A DNA stretch of 64,000 bases from an uncultured Flavobacteriales bacterium (GTDB lineage: Bacteria > Bacteroidota > Bacteroidia > Flavobacteriales_D > Sanyastnellaceae). A program made the position numbers and the translations under genes. Below the pieces are notes generated by a model. It saw only the letters and a program-made list of their open reading frames with translations. It made no database searches and was not told where the DNA came from. Positions 18,076 through 27,156 of the stretch are shown piece by piece. The stretch is from positions 234,751 to 298,750 of the forward strand of contig CAJQIB010000008.1 of NCBI GenBank assembly GCA_905478325.1. Reading direction: 5' to 3'. Numbering within the stretch: position 1 is the stretch's first letter; every line of letters begins with the position of its first letter.

Positions 18076-18756
18076 TCAGTGGATTTCCACCATTATTTCC
18101 TCGAGATTCTTTCTTTCGATGTCCGGAACACTGCAGTTCGAAGCGGGGTACCCTACTGGAATCAAAAGATAGGCGTGTTCATTGGACGGTCGACCTAAAA
18201 TTTCCGATAAAAAACCCATCGGGCTCGGGGTATGGGTCAATGTAGCCAGCCCAGACTCATGCAATGCATTGAGCAACATGCCCGCAGCAATGCCCACAGA
18301 TTCCTGCACGTAATAATGCTGCTGCTTTCCTCCAGATCCATCTTCAACAGGTGTCCAGGATTGACGAAAAATGACAATCAACGCTGGCGCTTCTTCCAAA
18401 TGCGGCTTCAGGTGGTTGGTATCAAAAGGCTTCAGATCCTCTAGCCATCGCTCTGACATGCGCCCGTGATAATTCTCATACTCCTCCTTCTCCGCTGCTT
18501 CGCGGATGGACCGTTTGACTTCAGAGTTGGTCACAAGGCAAAAAGTCCAAGGTTGCTTGTGCGCTCCTGAAGGCGCTGTTCCGGCTGCCTCAATGCACCG
18601 TTTGAGCACCTCTAAAGGCACTGGAGCCGAATCAAAGTGACGCACGGACCTCCTGCCCCTCATTCGCTCGAGTGCGACCTTAGAACGCTTTAACATCTCT
18701 TCTTCGCTCAGACGCTCAAAAACGATTGGAATGTGTGGTGCTTGAGAATCTTTCAT
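18076..18756 (-). CDS. Nitroreductase-fold flavoprotein, iodotyrosine deiodinase-like
   Basis: FMN-dependent nitroreductase-fold enzyme of 226 residues. It resembles animal iodotyrosine deiodinase closely across its length: RRSVRHFDSAPVPLEV, TAPSGAHKQPWTF, a lid helix EEYENYHGRMSERWLEDLK and GLATLTHTPSPMGFL, then LLIPVGYPA. The lid keeps the three residues that in the deiodinase grip the amino acid zwitterion: Glu92, Tyr96 and Lys109. This supports reductive dehalogenation of halotyrosines rather than a generic nitroreductase. No membrane anchor is present, so it should be cytosolic. It follows mlaE-mlaF by 28 bp. The physiological substrate is inferred. Confidence 0.82.
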   Translation of the reverse strand: MKDSQAPHIPIVFERLSEEEMLKRSKVALERMRGRRSVRHFDSAPVPLEVLKRCIEAAGTAPSGAHKQPWTFCLVTNSEVKRSIREAAEKEEYENYHGRMSERWLEDLKPFDTNHLKPHLEEAPALIVIFRQSWTPVEDGSGGKQQHYYVQESVGIAAGMLLNALHESGLATLTHTPSPMGFLSEILGRPSNEHAYLLIPVGYPASNCSVPDIERKNLEEIMVEIH

Positions 18757-18784
18757 TGGTGGAACTTCTCTAATGTCCTGGTGG

Positions 18785-19543
18785 TCATATCTGACCGCCT
18801 TTTCGAATTCGCCGCATCAATTCCGAAGCAAACACAAAGTCTTCCAACTCTGGCACACCTCCTGCAAGCAAACCGCCACGATCTCCCCTCCAGAGAATGC
18901 GGCCTTCATGCACAAAATGAATGGTATCGCTCGCCTCCATCACACTGTTCATATCGTGGGAAATCACAACCGTGGTCATGTTGTATTCCCGCGTGATTTC
19001 CATAATCAATTGATCAATGACAATGGCCGTTTGAGGATCCAGACCTGAATTGGGCTCATCGCAAAACAAATACTTCGGGTTCATGGCAATGGCACGGGCT
19101 ATGCCCACGCGTTTTTGCATTCCACCGCTGCACTCCGCCGGGAACCGTGAACCGGCATCCGCAAGCTCAACTCGCTCCAAACATTCTGAGGCTCTCCTGT
19201 CAATTTCAGCATCCGTCATGCCACTGAACATCTTCAATGGGAAGCTCACATTTTCCTGAACAGTCATGCTATCAAACAAAGCCGACCCTTGAAAAAGCAT
19301 GCCGATTTCTTGACGAATTTCTTTGCGGTCTCGGCGTGAAAGCGCAGTGAAGTTTCGGCCATCATACGAGACATGGCCCTGGTCAGGTTCAATCAAACCC
19401 ACCGTGCATTTAGTCATCACACTTTTGCCACTCCCACTCCGTCCAATGACAAAGTTGACTTTCCCACGCTCAAAAGAAGCCTGGATATCCTTGAGGACGT
19501 CATGTTCTCCGAACGACTTGGATATGTTGTGCAGTTCAATCAA
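18785..19543 (-). CDS. mlaF: ABC transporter ATPase, MlaF-like
   Basis: ATPase of an Mla-type phospholipid transporter that keeps outer-membrane lipid asymmetry. It has 252 residues. Walker A is GRSGSGKSVMTK, the signature is ECSGGMQKRVGIARA and Walker B is YLFCDEPNSGLDP, with the MlaF-specific NSGLDP. The H-loop is VVISHDMNS. The likely start is a TTG giving MIELHNISKSFGEHDVLK, with GGAG just upstream. It lies 9 bp after mlaE. No MlaD gene is in view. Confidence 0.88.
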   Translation of the reverse strand: MIELHNISKSFGEHDVLKDIQASFERGKVNFVIGRSGSGKSVMTKCTVGLIEPDQGHVSYDGRNFTALSRRDRKEIRQEIGMLFQGSALFDSMTVQENVSFPLKMFSGMTDAEIDRRASECLERVELADAGSRFPAECSGGMQKRVGIARAIAMNPKYLFCDEPNSGLDPQTAIVIDQLIMEITREYNMTTVVISHDMNSVMEASDTIHFVHEGRILWRGDRGGLLAGGVPELEDFVFASELMRRIRKGGQI

Positions 19544-19552
19544 AACTCCAGA

Positions 19553-20311
19553 TTAATTGAGCAGCATTTGAGTTAAAATCAAATTGGTCACCATGATGAT
19601 GACGACACTCCACACGACCGCACGCGTGCTCGAACGGCCCACTTCCAAAGCTCCTCCGGCCGCATAATACCCGTGATAAGCAGATACACTGGTGAGGATA
19701 AATCCAAAAGCAACCGTCTTGGTCAAAGCATAAATCACATCAAAGACATGAAAGTCCACTTGCATGCCATATTCAAAATCGGCCAATGAACTCACCCCTG
19801 TCGCCACACCCACCCAGGCACCGGCGCCTACACCCATGACCATGCTCAGAATGACAAGGAAAGGCACAATGCATAGTCCTGCGATGATTTTTGGTAAAAT
19901 CAAATAACTCGCGCTGTTGACCCCCATGATTTCCAGGGCATCAATTTGCTCCGTTACGCGCATCGTTCCAATTTGGGAAGCAATGTTGGAACCGACTTTT
20001 CCTGCTAAAATAACAGGGATTAGGGTTGGCGAAAACTCCAAAATCATGGTTTGTCGCACCGTGAATCCAATCGTGTAAACGGGAATCCACCCTCCGATCT
20101 GGTGCGCCGTCTGCAAACAGATTACCGCTCCCATGAACAGACTCAACAAGGCAACGATGCCGATTGACTGCGTGCCGATTGCGTCCAGCTCCCGAATCAA
20201 TAGGCTCCGAAACACCCGGCCTTTTTCAGGACGTCGAAAGCTCGCTGACAGGAGCTGCATGTACCTTCCGATGTGAAACAACCAGCGCATGGCACGAAGA
20301 TAAGCTTTCAT
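19553..20311 (-). CDS. mlaE: ABC transporter permease, MlaE family
   Basis: Inner-membrane permease of an Mla-type lipid transporter, about 252 residues with five or six hydrophobic segments. Family features include LLIRELDAIGTQSIGIVALL, FSPTLIPVILAGKVGSNIAS with the conserved EIGTMRVTEQIDALE-type loop (here QIGTMRVTEQIDALEIMG) and a C-terminal GYYAAGGALEVGRSSTRAVV. I chose the ATG at MKAYLRAMRWLFHIG; a longer start would overlap the divergent small lipoprotein gene. Partner of mlaF. Confidence 0.88.
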   Translation of the reverse strand: MKAYLRAMRWLFHIGRYMQLLSASFRRPEKGRVFRSLLIRELDAIGTQSIGIVALLSLFMGAVICLQTAHQIGGWIPVYTIGFTVRQTMILEFSPTLIPVILAGKVGSNIASQIGTMRVTEQIDALEIMGVNSASYLILPKIIAGLCIVPFLVILSMVMGVGAGAWVGVATGVSSLADFEYGMQVDFHVFDVIYALTKTVAFGFILTSVSAYHGYYAAGGALEVGRSSTRAVVWSVVIIMVTNLILTQMLLN

Positions 20312-20356
20312 AACCGTCCCTGCTCTGCATGTTTTTCGATGTATTTTCGCAAAAGC

Positions 20357-20521
20357 ATGGCACGACAAAAAACACTCCGAATCGCGTTTGCATTCGGATG
20401 GTTGATGACATTAGGTCTCTCCTCGTGCCAATCAAACAAAGCTCACCGCAATTGCAATTGCCCACAGTGGTCTGATGCTGGAGAAGTATCTCCTGTTCAT
20501 CCTGTGCTTACTCAACCTTGA
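20357..20521 (+). CDS. Small Cys-rich lipoprotein (54 residues)
   Basis: An unrecognised micro-protein. It opens with a basic n-region and a hydrophobic core, MARQKTLRIAFAFGWLMTLG, and then has a good lipobox LSSC (Cys23), so it should be exported and lipidated. The mature part is only about 32 residues and contains a CNCPQW motif. Small lipoproteins with a CPxW/CPxY motif occur in Bacteroidota, but I cannot name a function. It ends 3 bp before the manC ATG, so the two are probably co-transcribed. It diverges from mlaE. Confidence 0.6.
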   Translation: MARQKTLRIAFAFGWLMTLGLSSCQSNKAHRNCNCPQWSDAGEVSPVHPVLTQP

Positions 20522-20524
20522 CAG

Positions 20525-21634
20525 ATGACTCCTTCACATTCAACATATGCCGTGATTATGGCTGGCGGCATCGGAAGTCGCTTCTGGCCAATGAGCCGAG
20601 AAACCCAGCCCAAACAATTTCTTGATATCCTTGGAACGGGGAAGTCGCTCATCCAAATGACCTTCGACCGATTGAATCGCTTGGTTCCTGTGGAAAACAT
20701 TCTCGTGGTCACTCAAGAACGCTATCGCACGTTGGTTGGAGAGCATCTCACTCACATTCCAGCTGAGAATATTTTGTGTGAGCCGTTCATGCGCAACACG
20801 GCTCCCTGCATTGCGTACGCCAACCATTGGGTCGCTGCAAAAGCGGGGGATGCGGCGAGTGAAGCGAACATCATAGTCGCTCCTGCTGATCATTTGATTC
20901 TAGACGAAACGGGGTTCTTGGATATTGTAAAACTTGGAATCCACCATACTTCAACGACGCAAAACCTCGTAACGCTCGGGATTCGCCCGTCAAGACCCGA
21001 TACGGGATACGGCTACATTCAGTTTGAAGATGCCGCGAACTCTATGGATGATAAAATCCGTTCCGTCAAGACATTCACAGAAAAACCACAGCTGGATTTA
21101 GCCGAGCAATTTTTAGTTTCTGGAGATTTCTATTGGAACTCAGGCATTTTCATTTGGAGCCTTGAAAACATCAACCGCGCATTTGAAAAGCACCTCCCCG
21201 AGATGCAAGAGTTGTTTGTGGAGCATTCCGCAGCGTTCAATACGCCCGATGAAAAAACCGCCATTGCATCCATCTATGGCGACTGCGAGAATATCTCAAT
21301 CGATTACGGTCTGATGGAAAAGGCTCCGAATGTTTCTGTGGTATTGTCCGATTTTGGCTGGAGTGATCTTGGAACATGGGGCTCGCTTCATGAGAAACTG
21401 AACCTCGACACGGACGGAAATGGAACCTCTGGAGTTGAACTTCTTGCGGTAGATTCCAAAGACAATGTGGTCGTTTCAAACGCTCGGGGTGCGGGACAGA
21501 AAAAGCTCATCGCCCTCCGTGGATTGGAAAACTTTATCGTCGTCGACACAGAGGATGCCCTACTCGTCTGCCCCAAGTCGGAGGAACAGTGGATCAAGCA
21601 ATTGGTCACAAGCATGAAGACCAAGAAGGGATAG
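20525..21634 (+). CDS. manC: Mannose-1-phosphate guanylyltransferase
   Basis: Makes GDP-mannose from mannose-1-phosphate and GTP for surface glycans or glycosylation. It has 369 residues, covering the nucleotidyltransferase domain only, with no fused phosphomannose isomerase. The signature MAGGIGSRFWPMSRETQPKQ holds the GTP-binding loop and catalytic Lys. EPFMRNTAPCIAYA, VAPADHLI, FTEKPQLD and FYWNSGIFIWS follow. DFGWSDLGTWGSLHEKL marks the C-terminal part. It converges on fumC with a 16 bp gap. Confidence 0.93.
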   Translation: MTPSHSTYAVIMAGGIGSRFWPMSRETQPKQFLDILGTGKSLIQMTFDRLNRLVPVENILVVTQERYRTLVGEHLTHIPAENILCEPFMRNTAPCIAYANHWVAAKAGDAASEANIIVAPADHLILDETGFLDIVKLGIHHTSTTQNLVTLGIRPSRPDTGYGYIQFEDAANSMDDKIRSVKTFTEKPQLDLAEQFLVSGDFYWNSGIFIWSLENINRAFEKHLPEMQELFVEHSAAFNTPDEKTAIASIYGDCENISIDYGLMEKAPNVSVVLSDFGWSDLGTWGSLHEKLNLDTDGNGTSGVELLAVDSKDNVVVSNARGAGQKKLIALRGLENFIVVDTEDALLVCPKSEEQWIKQLVTSMKTKKG

Positions 21635-21650
21635 ACCGTGCGCTCTTGAA

Positions 21651-23048
21651 TTAACTCCTGCCAGTCATTTCAGCAGGAATGACCCACGCATCGTATTCCT
21701 CTGCCGTCAAATAACCCGTTGCTAGTGCAGCTTCACGCAAGGTTGACCCTTCTTCATGGGCTTTGTTCGCAATTTCAGCAGCCTTGTAATAGCCGATTTT
21801 TGTGTTCAAGGCGGTCACAAGCATCAAGCTTCCCTGCACCAATTGATCAATTCGCTCATGATTGGGTTCAATGCCTTCAACGCAGTGAGCGCTAAAGGAT
21901 TCACACGCATCCCCGATCAGCTGCGCTGATTCCAAAATGTTTCTCGCCATCATCGGCTTGAATACATTGAGTTCATAATGGCCTTGTGCTCCGCCAAACG
22001 TAATGGCTACATCGTTCCCGATTACTTGTGCGCAGACCATCGTCAATGCCTCGCATTGTGTCGGATTCACCTTGCCGGGCATGATCGAAGACCCCGGCTC
22101 ATTGGCCGGTATTAGGATCTCTCCGATGCCCGAACGCGGGCCCGAAGCCATCATTCGGATGTCATTCGCGATTTTATTGAGCGAAACAGCCAATTGTTTC
22201 AGCGCACCGTGCGACTCAACAATGGCATCATGAGCGGCGAGCGATTCAAATTTGTTTGGCGCAGTAACAAAAGGATGAGCCGTGAGCCGTGCAATGTGTT
22301 CTGCAACACGCACGTCATAGCCCTCTGGAGTATTGATTCCCGTTCCAACAGCCGTGCCCCCCAAAGCCAATTCAGACAAATGACCGAGCGTATTGCGCAG
22401 CGCATTCATGCCATAATCCAACTGAGCAACATAGCCACCAAACTCCTGTCCGAGCGTGAGCGGCGTAGCGTCCATTAAATGTGTTCTGCCAATTTTGACT
22501 ACATCGCTGAATGCCTGGGCTTTCTGATCCAACGCATCCCGTAATTTTTGCACTCCAGGAAGAGTCGTTTCAACCACCATCTGGTAAGCCGCGATATGCA
22601 TCGCAGTGGGGTACGTATCATTGGATGATTGCGATTTATTCACGTCATCGTTTGGATGAACCGGGCGTTCCCCTTGACCCAATGTTCCTCCACTTAAAAC
22701 GTGTGAACGATTGGCAACCACTTCGTTGACGTTCATATTGGACTGCGTTCCAGACCCCGTCTGCCAAACCACAAGCGGAAATTGGTCGTCCCATTTTCCG
22801 GCGATGATTTCGTCACAAACCGTAGCGATCAAATCCCGCTTTTCTGTCGCAAGACCTCCCAACTCTGCATTCGTCAAGGCCGCTGCCTTTTTTAGGAATG
22901 CAAAGGCGCGTACAACCTCAATTGGCATGGAGGCTGGCGGACCAATTTTGAAGTTGTTACGAGAACGCTCCGTTTGAGGGCCCCAGAGAGCATCCATCGG
23001 AACATTTACATCGCCAATCGTGTCCTTCTCAATTCGAAATTCGTTCAT
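21651..23048 (-). CDS. fumC: Class II fumarate hydratase
   Basis: Oxygen-stable fumarase of the citric acid cycle, 465 residues. The superfamily signature [20 protein letters not shown] is complete. The substrate-binding segments [18 protein letters not shown] and [19 protein letters not shown] are intact, as is [19 protein letters not shown] with the catalytic His. It ends the recX-prfB-fumC run, 22 bp after prfB. Confidence 0.96.
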   Translation of the reverse strand: MNEFRIEKDTIGDVNVPMDALWGPQTERSRNNFKIGPPASMPIEVVRAFAFLKKAAALTNAELGGLATEKRDLIATVCDEIIAGKWDDQFPLVVWQTGSGTQSNMNVNEVVANRSHVLSGGTLGQGERPVHPNDDVNKSQSSNDTYPTAMHIAAYQMVVETTLPGVQKLRDALDQKAQAFSDVVKIGRTHLMDATPLTLGQEFGGYVAQLDYGMNALRNTLGHLSELALGGTAVGTGINTPEGYDVRVAEHIARLTAHPFVTAPNKFESLAAHDAIVESHGALKQLAVSLNKIANDIRMMASGPRSGIGEILIPANEPGSSIMPGKVNPTQCEALTMVCAQVIGNDVAITFGGAQGHYELNVFKPMMARNILESAQLIGDACESFSAHCVEGIEPNHERIDQLVQGSLMLVTALNTKIGYYKAAEIANKAHEEGSTLREAALATGYLTAEEYDAWVIPAEMTGRS

Positions 23049-23070
23049 GGTTTCTTCACATTGGGGCCGA

Positions 23071-24174
23071 TTAAGCAGAAGCTTTTGCTCCCGAACCAGC
23101 TTGCATCAAAAAAGCTTTTAAAAATCCATCAATGTCTCCGTTCATCACAGCATCCACATTGGACGTCTCGTGACTTGTTCGCACATCCTTGACCATTTTA
23201 TAGGGCTGCATGACATACGAACGAATCTGTGATCCCCACTCAATTTTCTTCTTCCCCGCTTCAATTTCGGCGCGGGCCTCATGCCGCTTAGCCAACTCCA
23301 TTTCATAGAGCTGCGACTTCAACAATTGCATCGCCTTCTCCTTGTTTCCAAGTTGAGACCTCGTTTCCGTGTTGTCAATCACAATGCCTGTTGGCGCGTG
23401 ACGCACACGGACCCCTGTTTCTACCTTGTTTACGTTCTGCCCCCCTGCTCCACCAGATCGAAATGTTTCCCAAGTGATATCTGCAGGACTCACTTCAATT
23501 TCAATGGTGTCATCGACGAGCGGATACACGTAGACGGAAACAAATGAAGTGTGCCTTCTGGCCTGGCTATCAAACGGACTGATACGAACCAATCGATGCA
23601 CCCCGTTTTCTCCCTTCAACATGCCAAACGCAAAAGGACCTTCGAATTCCAAAGTCACTTGCTTAATGCCTGCGACATCCCCTTCTTGAAAATCCAATTC
23701 CTTTACCTTGAATCCCGCTCGGTCCCCATACATCCGGTACATGCGCATCAGCATAGAAGCCCAGTCGCAGCTTTCTGTTCCACCCGCCCCTGAAGTAATC
23801 TGCATGACCGCATTGAGATTGTCCTCTTCTGCGCTCAGCATGTTTTTAAACTCCAAGTCTTCAATGGCCGAAACCGCCATTTTACACGCATCGTCAACTT
23901 CAGAAGCTTCAGCTTCTCCTGCCTTGACAAATTCAAAGAGCACCTCAATGTCTTCTACGGCCGATGAACATGCTGCGTGATTTTCCGTCCATGTTTTTAA
24001 CGTTCGCAAACGGCGCATCACCGCTTCTGCTTCCTTCGAATTGGTCCAAAAATCTGGGTCTTGTGTGCGCTTTTCTTCCTCTGCTATTTCAAGCAATTTG
24101 GAATCAATGTCCAGGTATACCCGCAATGCTTCCACGCGTTTGCGTAGGAGGTTGAGTTGATCAGTCGTTATCAT
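23071..24174 (-). CDS. prfB: Peptide chain release factor 2 (no programmed frameshift)
   Basis: Recognises UAA and UGA stop codons and releases the peptide. It has about 367 residues, with the stop-reading tripeptide SPF in [15 protein letters not shown] and the catalytic GGQ in [17 protein letters not shown]. The frame is continuous: where many bacteria have an in-frame UGA (after Arg-x-Tyr-Leu), this gene reads YLDID through CTG GAC, so no +1 shift is needed. The start is the ATG at [10 protein letters not shown]; a TTG three codons upstream is less likely. It lies 15 bp after recX. Confidence 0.94.
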   Translation of the reverse strand: MITTDQLNLLRKRVEALRVYLDIDSKLLEIAEEEKRTQDPDFWTNSKEAEAVMRRLRTLKTWTENHAACSSAVEDIEVLFEFVKAGEAEASEVDDACKMAVSAIEDLEFKNMLSAEEDNLNAVMQITSGAGGTESCDWASMLMRMYRMYGDRAGFKVKELDFQEGDVAGIKQVTLEFEGPFAFGMLKGENGVHRLVRISPFDSQARRHTSFVSVYVYPLVDDTIEIEVSPADITWETFRSGGAGGQNVNKVETGVRVRHAPTGIVIDNTETRSQLGNKEKAMQLLKSQLYEMELAKRHEARAEIEAGKKKIEWGSQIRSYVMQPYKMVKDVRTSHETSNVDAVMNGDIDGFLKAFLMQAGSGAKASA

Positions 24175-24189
24175 ACAGGGCAAAAGTAA

Positions 24190-24627
24190 TCAGCGGGAGC
24201 CCAATGCCGCGAGCGAAGCCAAGATGTCCTGCAGATTGTATCCCTTATTTATTAAAAATCGGATCACTCGATCCCTTCGATCAGGCAATTCAGCAGCCCG
24301 ACGTTGGACCAATTCATTCAAGGTATCAAGAACGACCTCGCGTGACACCGCATCTACGGCAATCTGGGCTTGAGACGTGGGAATCCCTTTGGAACGCAGC
24401 CCTGCGACAACACGATATGGCCCCCATTTTTTGTATTCCACATGTGCTCTCACATACCCCTGAATGTACCGCTCTTCCGACATGAAATCTTCTTTCATCA
24501 TCCGCCGGATAGCCTGCTCTGCCTCATCTTCCGAGCCACCCCATTGAATGATTTTTTTTCGAGCATCCAACGCGCAACGTTCTTGCATTGAACACCATTT
24601 TCTCAATCGATCCAACCATTCCTCCAT
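24190..24627 (-). CDS. recX: Regulatory protein RecX
   Basis: RecX blocks RecA filament extension. The 145-residue protein is built of three-helix repeats: KKIIQWGGSEDEAEQAIRRM, FMSEERYIQGYVRAHVEYKKWG, the signature-like GPYRVVAGLRSKGIP, and FLINKGYNLQDILASL. It leads recX-prfB-fumC and is divergent from the DUF349 gene, with an 84 bp gap between them. Confidence 0.85.
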   Translation of the reverse strand: MEEWLDRLRKWCSMQERCALDARKKIIQWGGSEDEAEQAIRRMMKEDFMSEERYIQGYVRAHVEYKKWGPYRVVAGLRSKGIPTSQAQIAVDAVSREVVLDTLNELVQRRAAELPDRRDRVIRFLINKGYNLQDILASLAALGSR

Positions 24628-24657
24628 CCCAATCGTTTCTATTTGCTCGAAAGTAGC

Positions 24658-24685
24658 TTGAAAACAGGGGTTTGCCCGATATTTG
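24658..24685 (+). promoter_or_regulatory. Candidate promoter of the DUF349 gene
   Basis: TTG, 17 bases, then GATATTTG (one base off TAnnTTTG). The ATG follows 26 bases later. Confidence 0.4.
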
Positions 24686-24711
24686 CATTTAGAAATTTTA
24701 AAACCTGACCG

Positions 24712-26442
24712 ATGCGGTCCGAGATCCTAACCCGTATCCAAGCCTTGCTTCAGCAAGATAACTTGGAAGCCATTCGTCAAGATGTTCGCTCTGCCATGGA
24801 TGAATTCCGTGCGCTTACGAACGATGAAGTGCGCAAGCAACGTGAAACTTGGGCTGCCAGTGAAAAAGAGCCTGACGCTATTTTCGAATACCAAGGCAGT
24901 GCTGAGGAATTGGCATTTGAAGAGGCCATTACCACGTTTAAGGAACGCGAGAAAGTGTGGCGCAAGCAAGTCGCGGAAACCCAAAAAGCCAATCTTGAAA
25001 AGAAGCTGGCTATGCTAGAACGGCTGCGCCAGACGATTCAAGAAGAGGAGAATATCAGTGCCGCTTTTTCTGTTTTCAATGAAGTGCGCGAACAGTGGGA
25101 TGCCGCAGGAGATGTCCCTGGAGACCAGTTCAAGGTGGTTCACGACCAATATTACCGCCTTCGAGATGAGTTTTTCTACAACATCAACATCTACAAGGAG
25201 CTTAAAGACCATGACCTCAAGGTCAATCTGAAGAAAAAGGAAGCACTGCTTGTGGCAGCACAGGCCTTAGCGAGTGTTGAAGGCATCCGTGAGAGGGAAA
25301 AACAAGCCCGCGCAATTCAGAAGCAATGGCTGGACATTGGACCTTCTCCTCGTGAGAATTACCAAGAGTTGTCGACTCAGTTTTTCGGAATTATCCGGCC
25401 AATATTCGATGAAGTCAAGGCACATTTCGATGAGATCCGCGCTTCATTTACCGTTCATGCTGCTGAAAAAGAAAGCTTGATTGAGCAATTACGGGAAGCT
25501 GTTGCCGAAGAGGTCGAAGCGAGTCACAGCGGGTGGCAAGCCGCAACCGCCAAAATCATTGCATTGCAAAATGCATGGAAGGCCACCGGGTTCGCTGGAA
25601 AAGATCAAAACGAAGTGCTTTGGGGAAAGTTTCGTGAATTGGCTGACGTTTTCTTTCAGAAGAAACAGCTTTTTTACGACGCCCAAAAAAGTGTTGGTAA
25701 GCAAAATAAACTTGAGAAAGTAAGTCTTCTTGAGCAAGCTGAGGCCACCGCTGCGAGTACCGATTGGAAGACGGCCGTTCCCAAAATGATGGCCCTGCAG
25801 AAAGCCTGGAAGGAAGTGGGTCCATGCCCTCCCAGTGAGGAACAGCGGCTGTTCCGCCGGTTCCGAAAAGTACAAGACCAATTTTTCACTGCGCGAAAAG
25901 CAGAGTTTGCAGGACGCGATGCAGAGGAAAAGAAGAACCTTGAAGCCAAAGAAGTCTTACTCAAGGAAATTGAGGCCTTCTCTTTAAGTGGTGAACGAAA
26001 GGCTGATCTGGATGCGTTGAAAGAATTTTCCTCGCGCTGGAACAAAGTTGGCTTCGTCCCTCGGAAATCCATGGACGGCATTATGGATCGCTATCGTGCG
26101 GCCGTGGACGCGCTCTACGACTCACTGAGTGCACAACGTTCAGAGCGTGCTGTTGAGACGTATAAGCAACGGGTCGATCATTTGGTGAGCTCCAGTCCAC
26201 AGCAAGTCCGACGCGAGCAAAGCATTTTGAGAGAAAAAATGGACCGGTTGAAGTCTCGGGTAACCAAAACAGAAGAAAATCTAGAACGGTTTACGGGGAA
26301 AGGCGCAGAAGCCATTCGTGATCAATATGAAAAATCCATGGAGGCCGACAAACGCGAAATGGAGGATATCAAAACAAAATTGACGCTGTTGCGCCAAGCT
26401 TCACAACAGGAATCGAAACCTGAAGGCCCAGCGGAATCCTAA
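24712..26442 (+). CDS. DUF349 repeat protein
   Basis: A 576-residue, charged, mostly helical protein of unknown function. It contains five DUF349 units, each built around a W-x2-x-G-x-x-P core and a following aromatic-rich helix: WDAAGDVPGDQFK, WLDIGPSPRENYQ, WKATGFAGKDQNE, WKEVGPCPPSEEQ and WNKVGFVPRKSMD. The C-terminal about 100 residues are a predicted coiled coil. No signal peptide or membrane segment is seen. Its stop overlaps the convergent deacetylase stop by 4 bp. Confidence 0.88.
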   Translation: MRSEILTRIQALLQQDNLEAIRQDVRSAMDEFRALTNDEVRKQRETWAASEKEPDAIFEYQGSAEELAFEEAITTFKEREKVWRKQVAETQKANLEKKLAMLERLRQTIQEEENISAAFSVFNEVREQWDAAGDVPGDQFKVVHDQYYRLRDEFFYNINIYKELKDHDLKVNLKKKEALLVAAQALASVEGIREREKQARAIQKQWLDIGPSPRENYQELSTQFFGIIRPIFDEVKAHFDEIRASFTVHAAEKESLIEQLREAVAEEVEASHSGWQAATAKIIALQNAWKATGFAGKDQNEVLWGKFRELADVFFQKKQLFYDAQKSVGKQNKLEKVSLLEQAEATAASTDWKTAVPKMMALQKAWKEVGPCPPSEEQRLFRRFRKVQDQFFTARKAEFAGRDAEEKKNLEAKEVLLKEIEAFSLSGERKADLDALKEFSSRWNKVGFVPRKSMDGIMDRYRAAVDALYDSLSAQRSERAVETYKQRVDHLVSSSPQQVRREQSILREKMDRLKSRVTKTEENLERFTGKGAEAIRDQYEKSMEADKREMEDIKTKLTLLRQASQQESKPEGPAES

Positions 26443-27125
26443 AGAGATGATGAGGCCATCTCTGCCGGCAATAGCTCGCATCGATAGCCTTGTTTCTGCA
26501 GCCAGACGAGATACGGACTCAGAATAGGCAACATGCGCAACGCCGATCGAGGAGAGTCGTGAAAAACGACAATCGATCCGGGTCGTGTGTTGATCATCAA
26601 CTGTTCTAAGCACGATTCTGGGGTGTTTTTATCGTCGAAGTCTGCACTCAATACATCCCACATGACAATTTGCGTGTGGGGATGAAGCGCCTCGGCTTGT
26701 GCTTTGGTAATGCGGCCATACGGCGGCCGAAACCAAGGACTCTGAACACGCTGTTGGCACTCCAAATAACTACGTAAGTAAGCCCGTTGTCCGGTGCCCC
26801 ATCCAGATTCATGCCGCTGCGTATGGTTTCCGATTCCGTGACCTGCAGCACTTAGTTCATTCAAAACCTCAGGGTAACGGTCCACGTTTTCTCCCACGCA
26901 AAAAAAGGTAGCTAGCGTGCTGAAATCGGCTAAGGTTCGCATCACTTCTCGTGTGATTTCAGGATGCGGCCCATCATCAAAAGTCAGGTACACTGCATTC
27001 TCTCCATGCACCTGTGCGGGCCCATTCCAAATGAGATGGGAAGCCAAGGCCTTGAGTAAGGGTGGAGTTTGACGCAAATACACTTCGCAAAGATATCCAT
27101 GGACGTGGCTTTCACCTTGTCGCAT
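26439..27125 (-). CDS. Polysaccharide deacetylase (NodB/CE4 family)
   Basis: Metal-dependent de-N-acetylase of the CE4 family, 228 residues. Motif 1 TFDDGPHPEITREVM carries the catalytic base and metal Asp; motif 2 GNHTQRHESG gives the two His metal ligands; motif 3 is WFRPPYGRIT; a later DFDD and VVFHDSP provide motifs 4-5. There is no clear signal peptide, so the target (peptidoglycan or other amino sugar polymer) and compartment are uncertain. Divergent from leuS. Confidence 0.87.
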   Translation of the reverse strand: MRQGESHVHGYLCEVYLRQTPPLLKALASHLIWNGPAQVHGENAVYLTFDDGPHPEITREVMRTLADFSTLATFFCVGENVDRYPEVLNELSAAGHGIGNHTQRHESGWGTGQRAYLRSYLECQQRVQSPWFRPPYGRITKAQAEALHPHTQIVMWDVLSADFDDKNTPESCLEQLMINTRPGSIVVFHDSPRSALRMLPILSPYLVWLQKQGYRCELLPAEMASSSL

Positions 27126-27130
27126 CCAAC

Positions 27131-27138
27131 TACCTTTG
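27131..27138 (+). promoter_or_regulatory. leuS -7 element
   Basis: TACCTTTG is an exact match to the Bacteroidota -7 consensus TAnnTTTG and lies 18 bases before the leuS ATG. No clear TTG -33 box is seen at the right distance. Confidence 0.5.
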
Positions 27139-27156
27139 TGAAATCAGATTACGAAG

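Noticed and set aside
24120..24183. Programmed frameshift in prfB
   Set aside because: The frame is continuous through the usual site, with no in-frame UGA.
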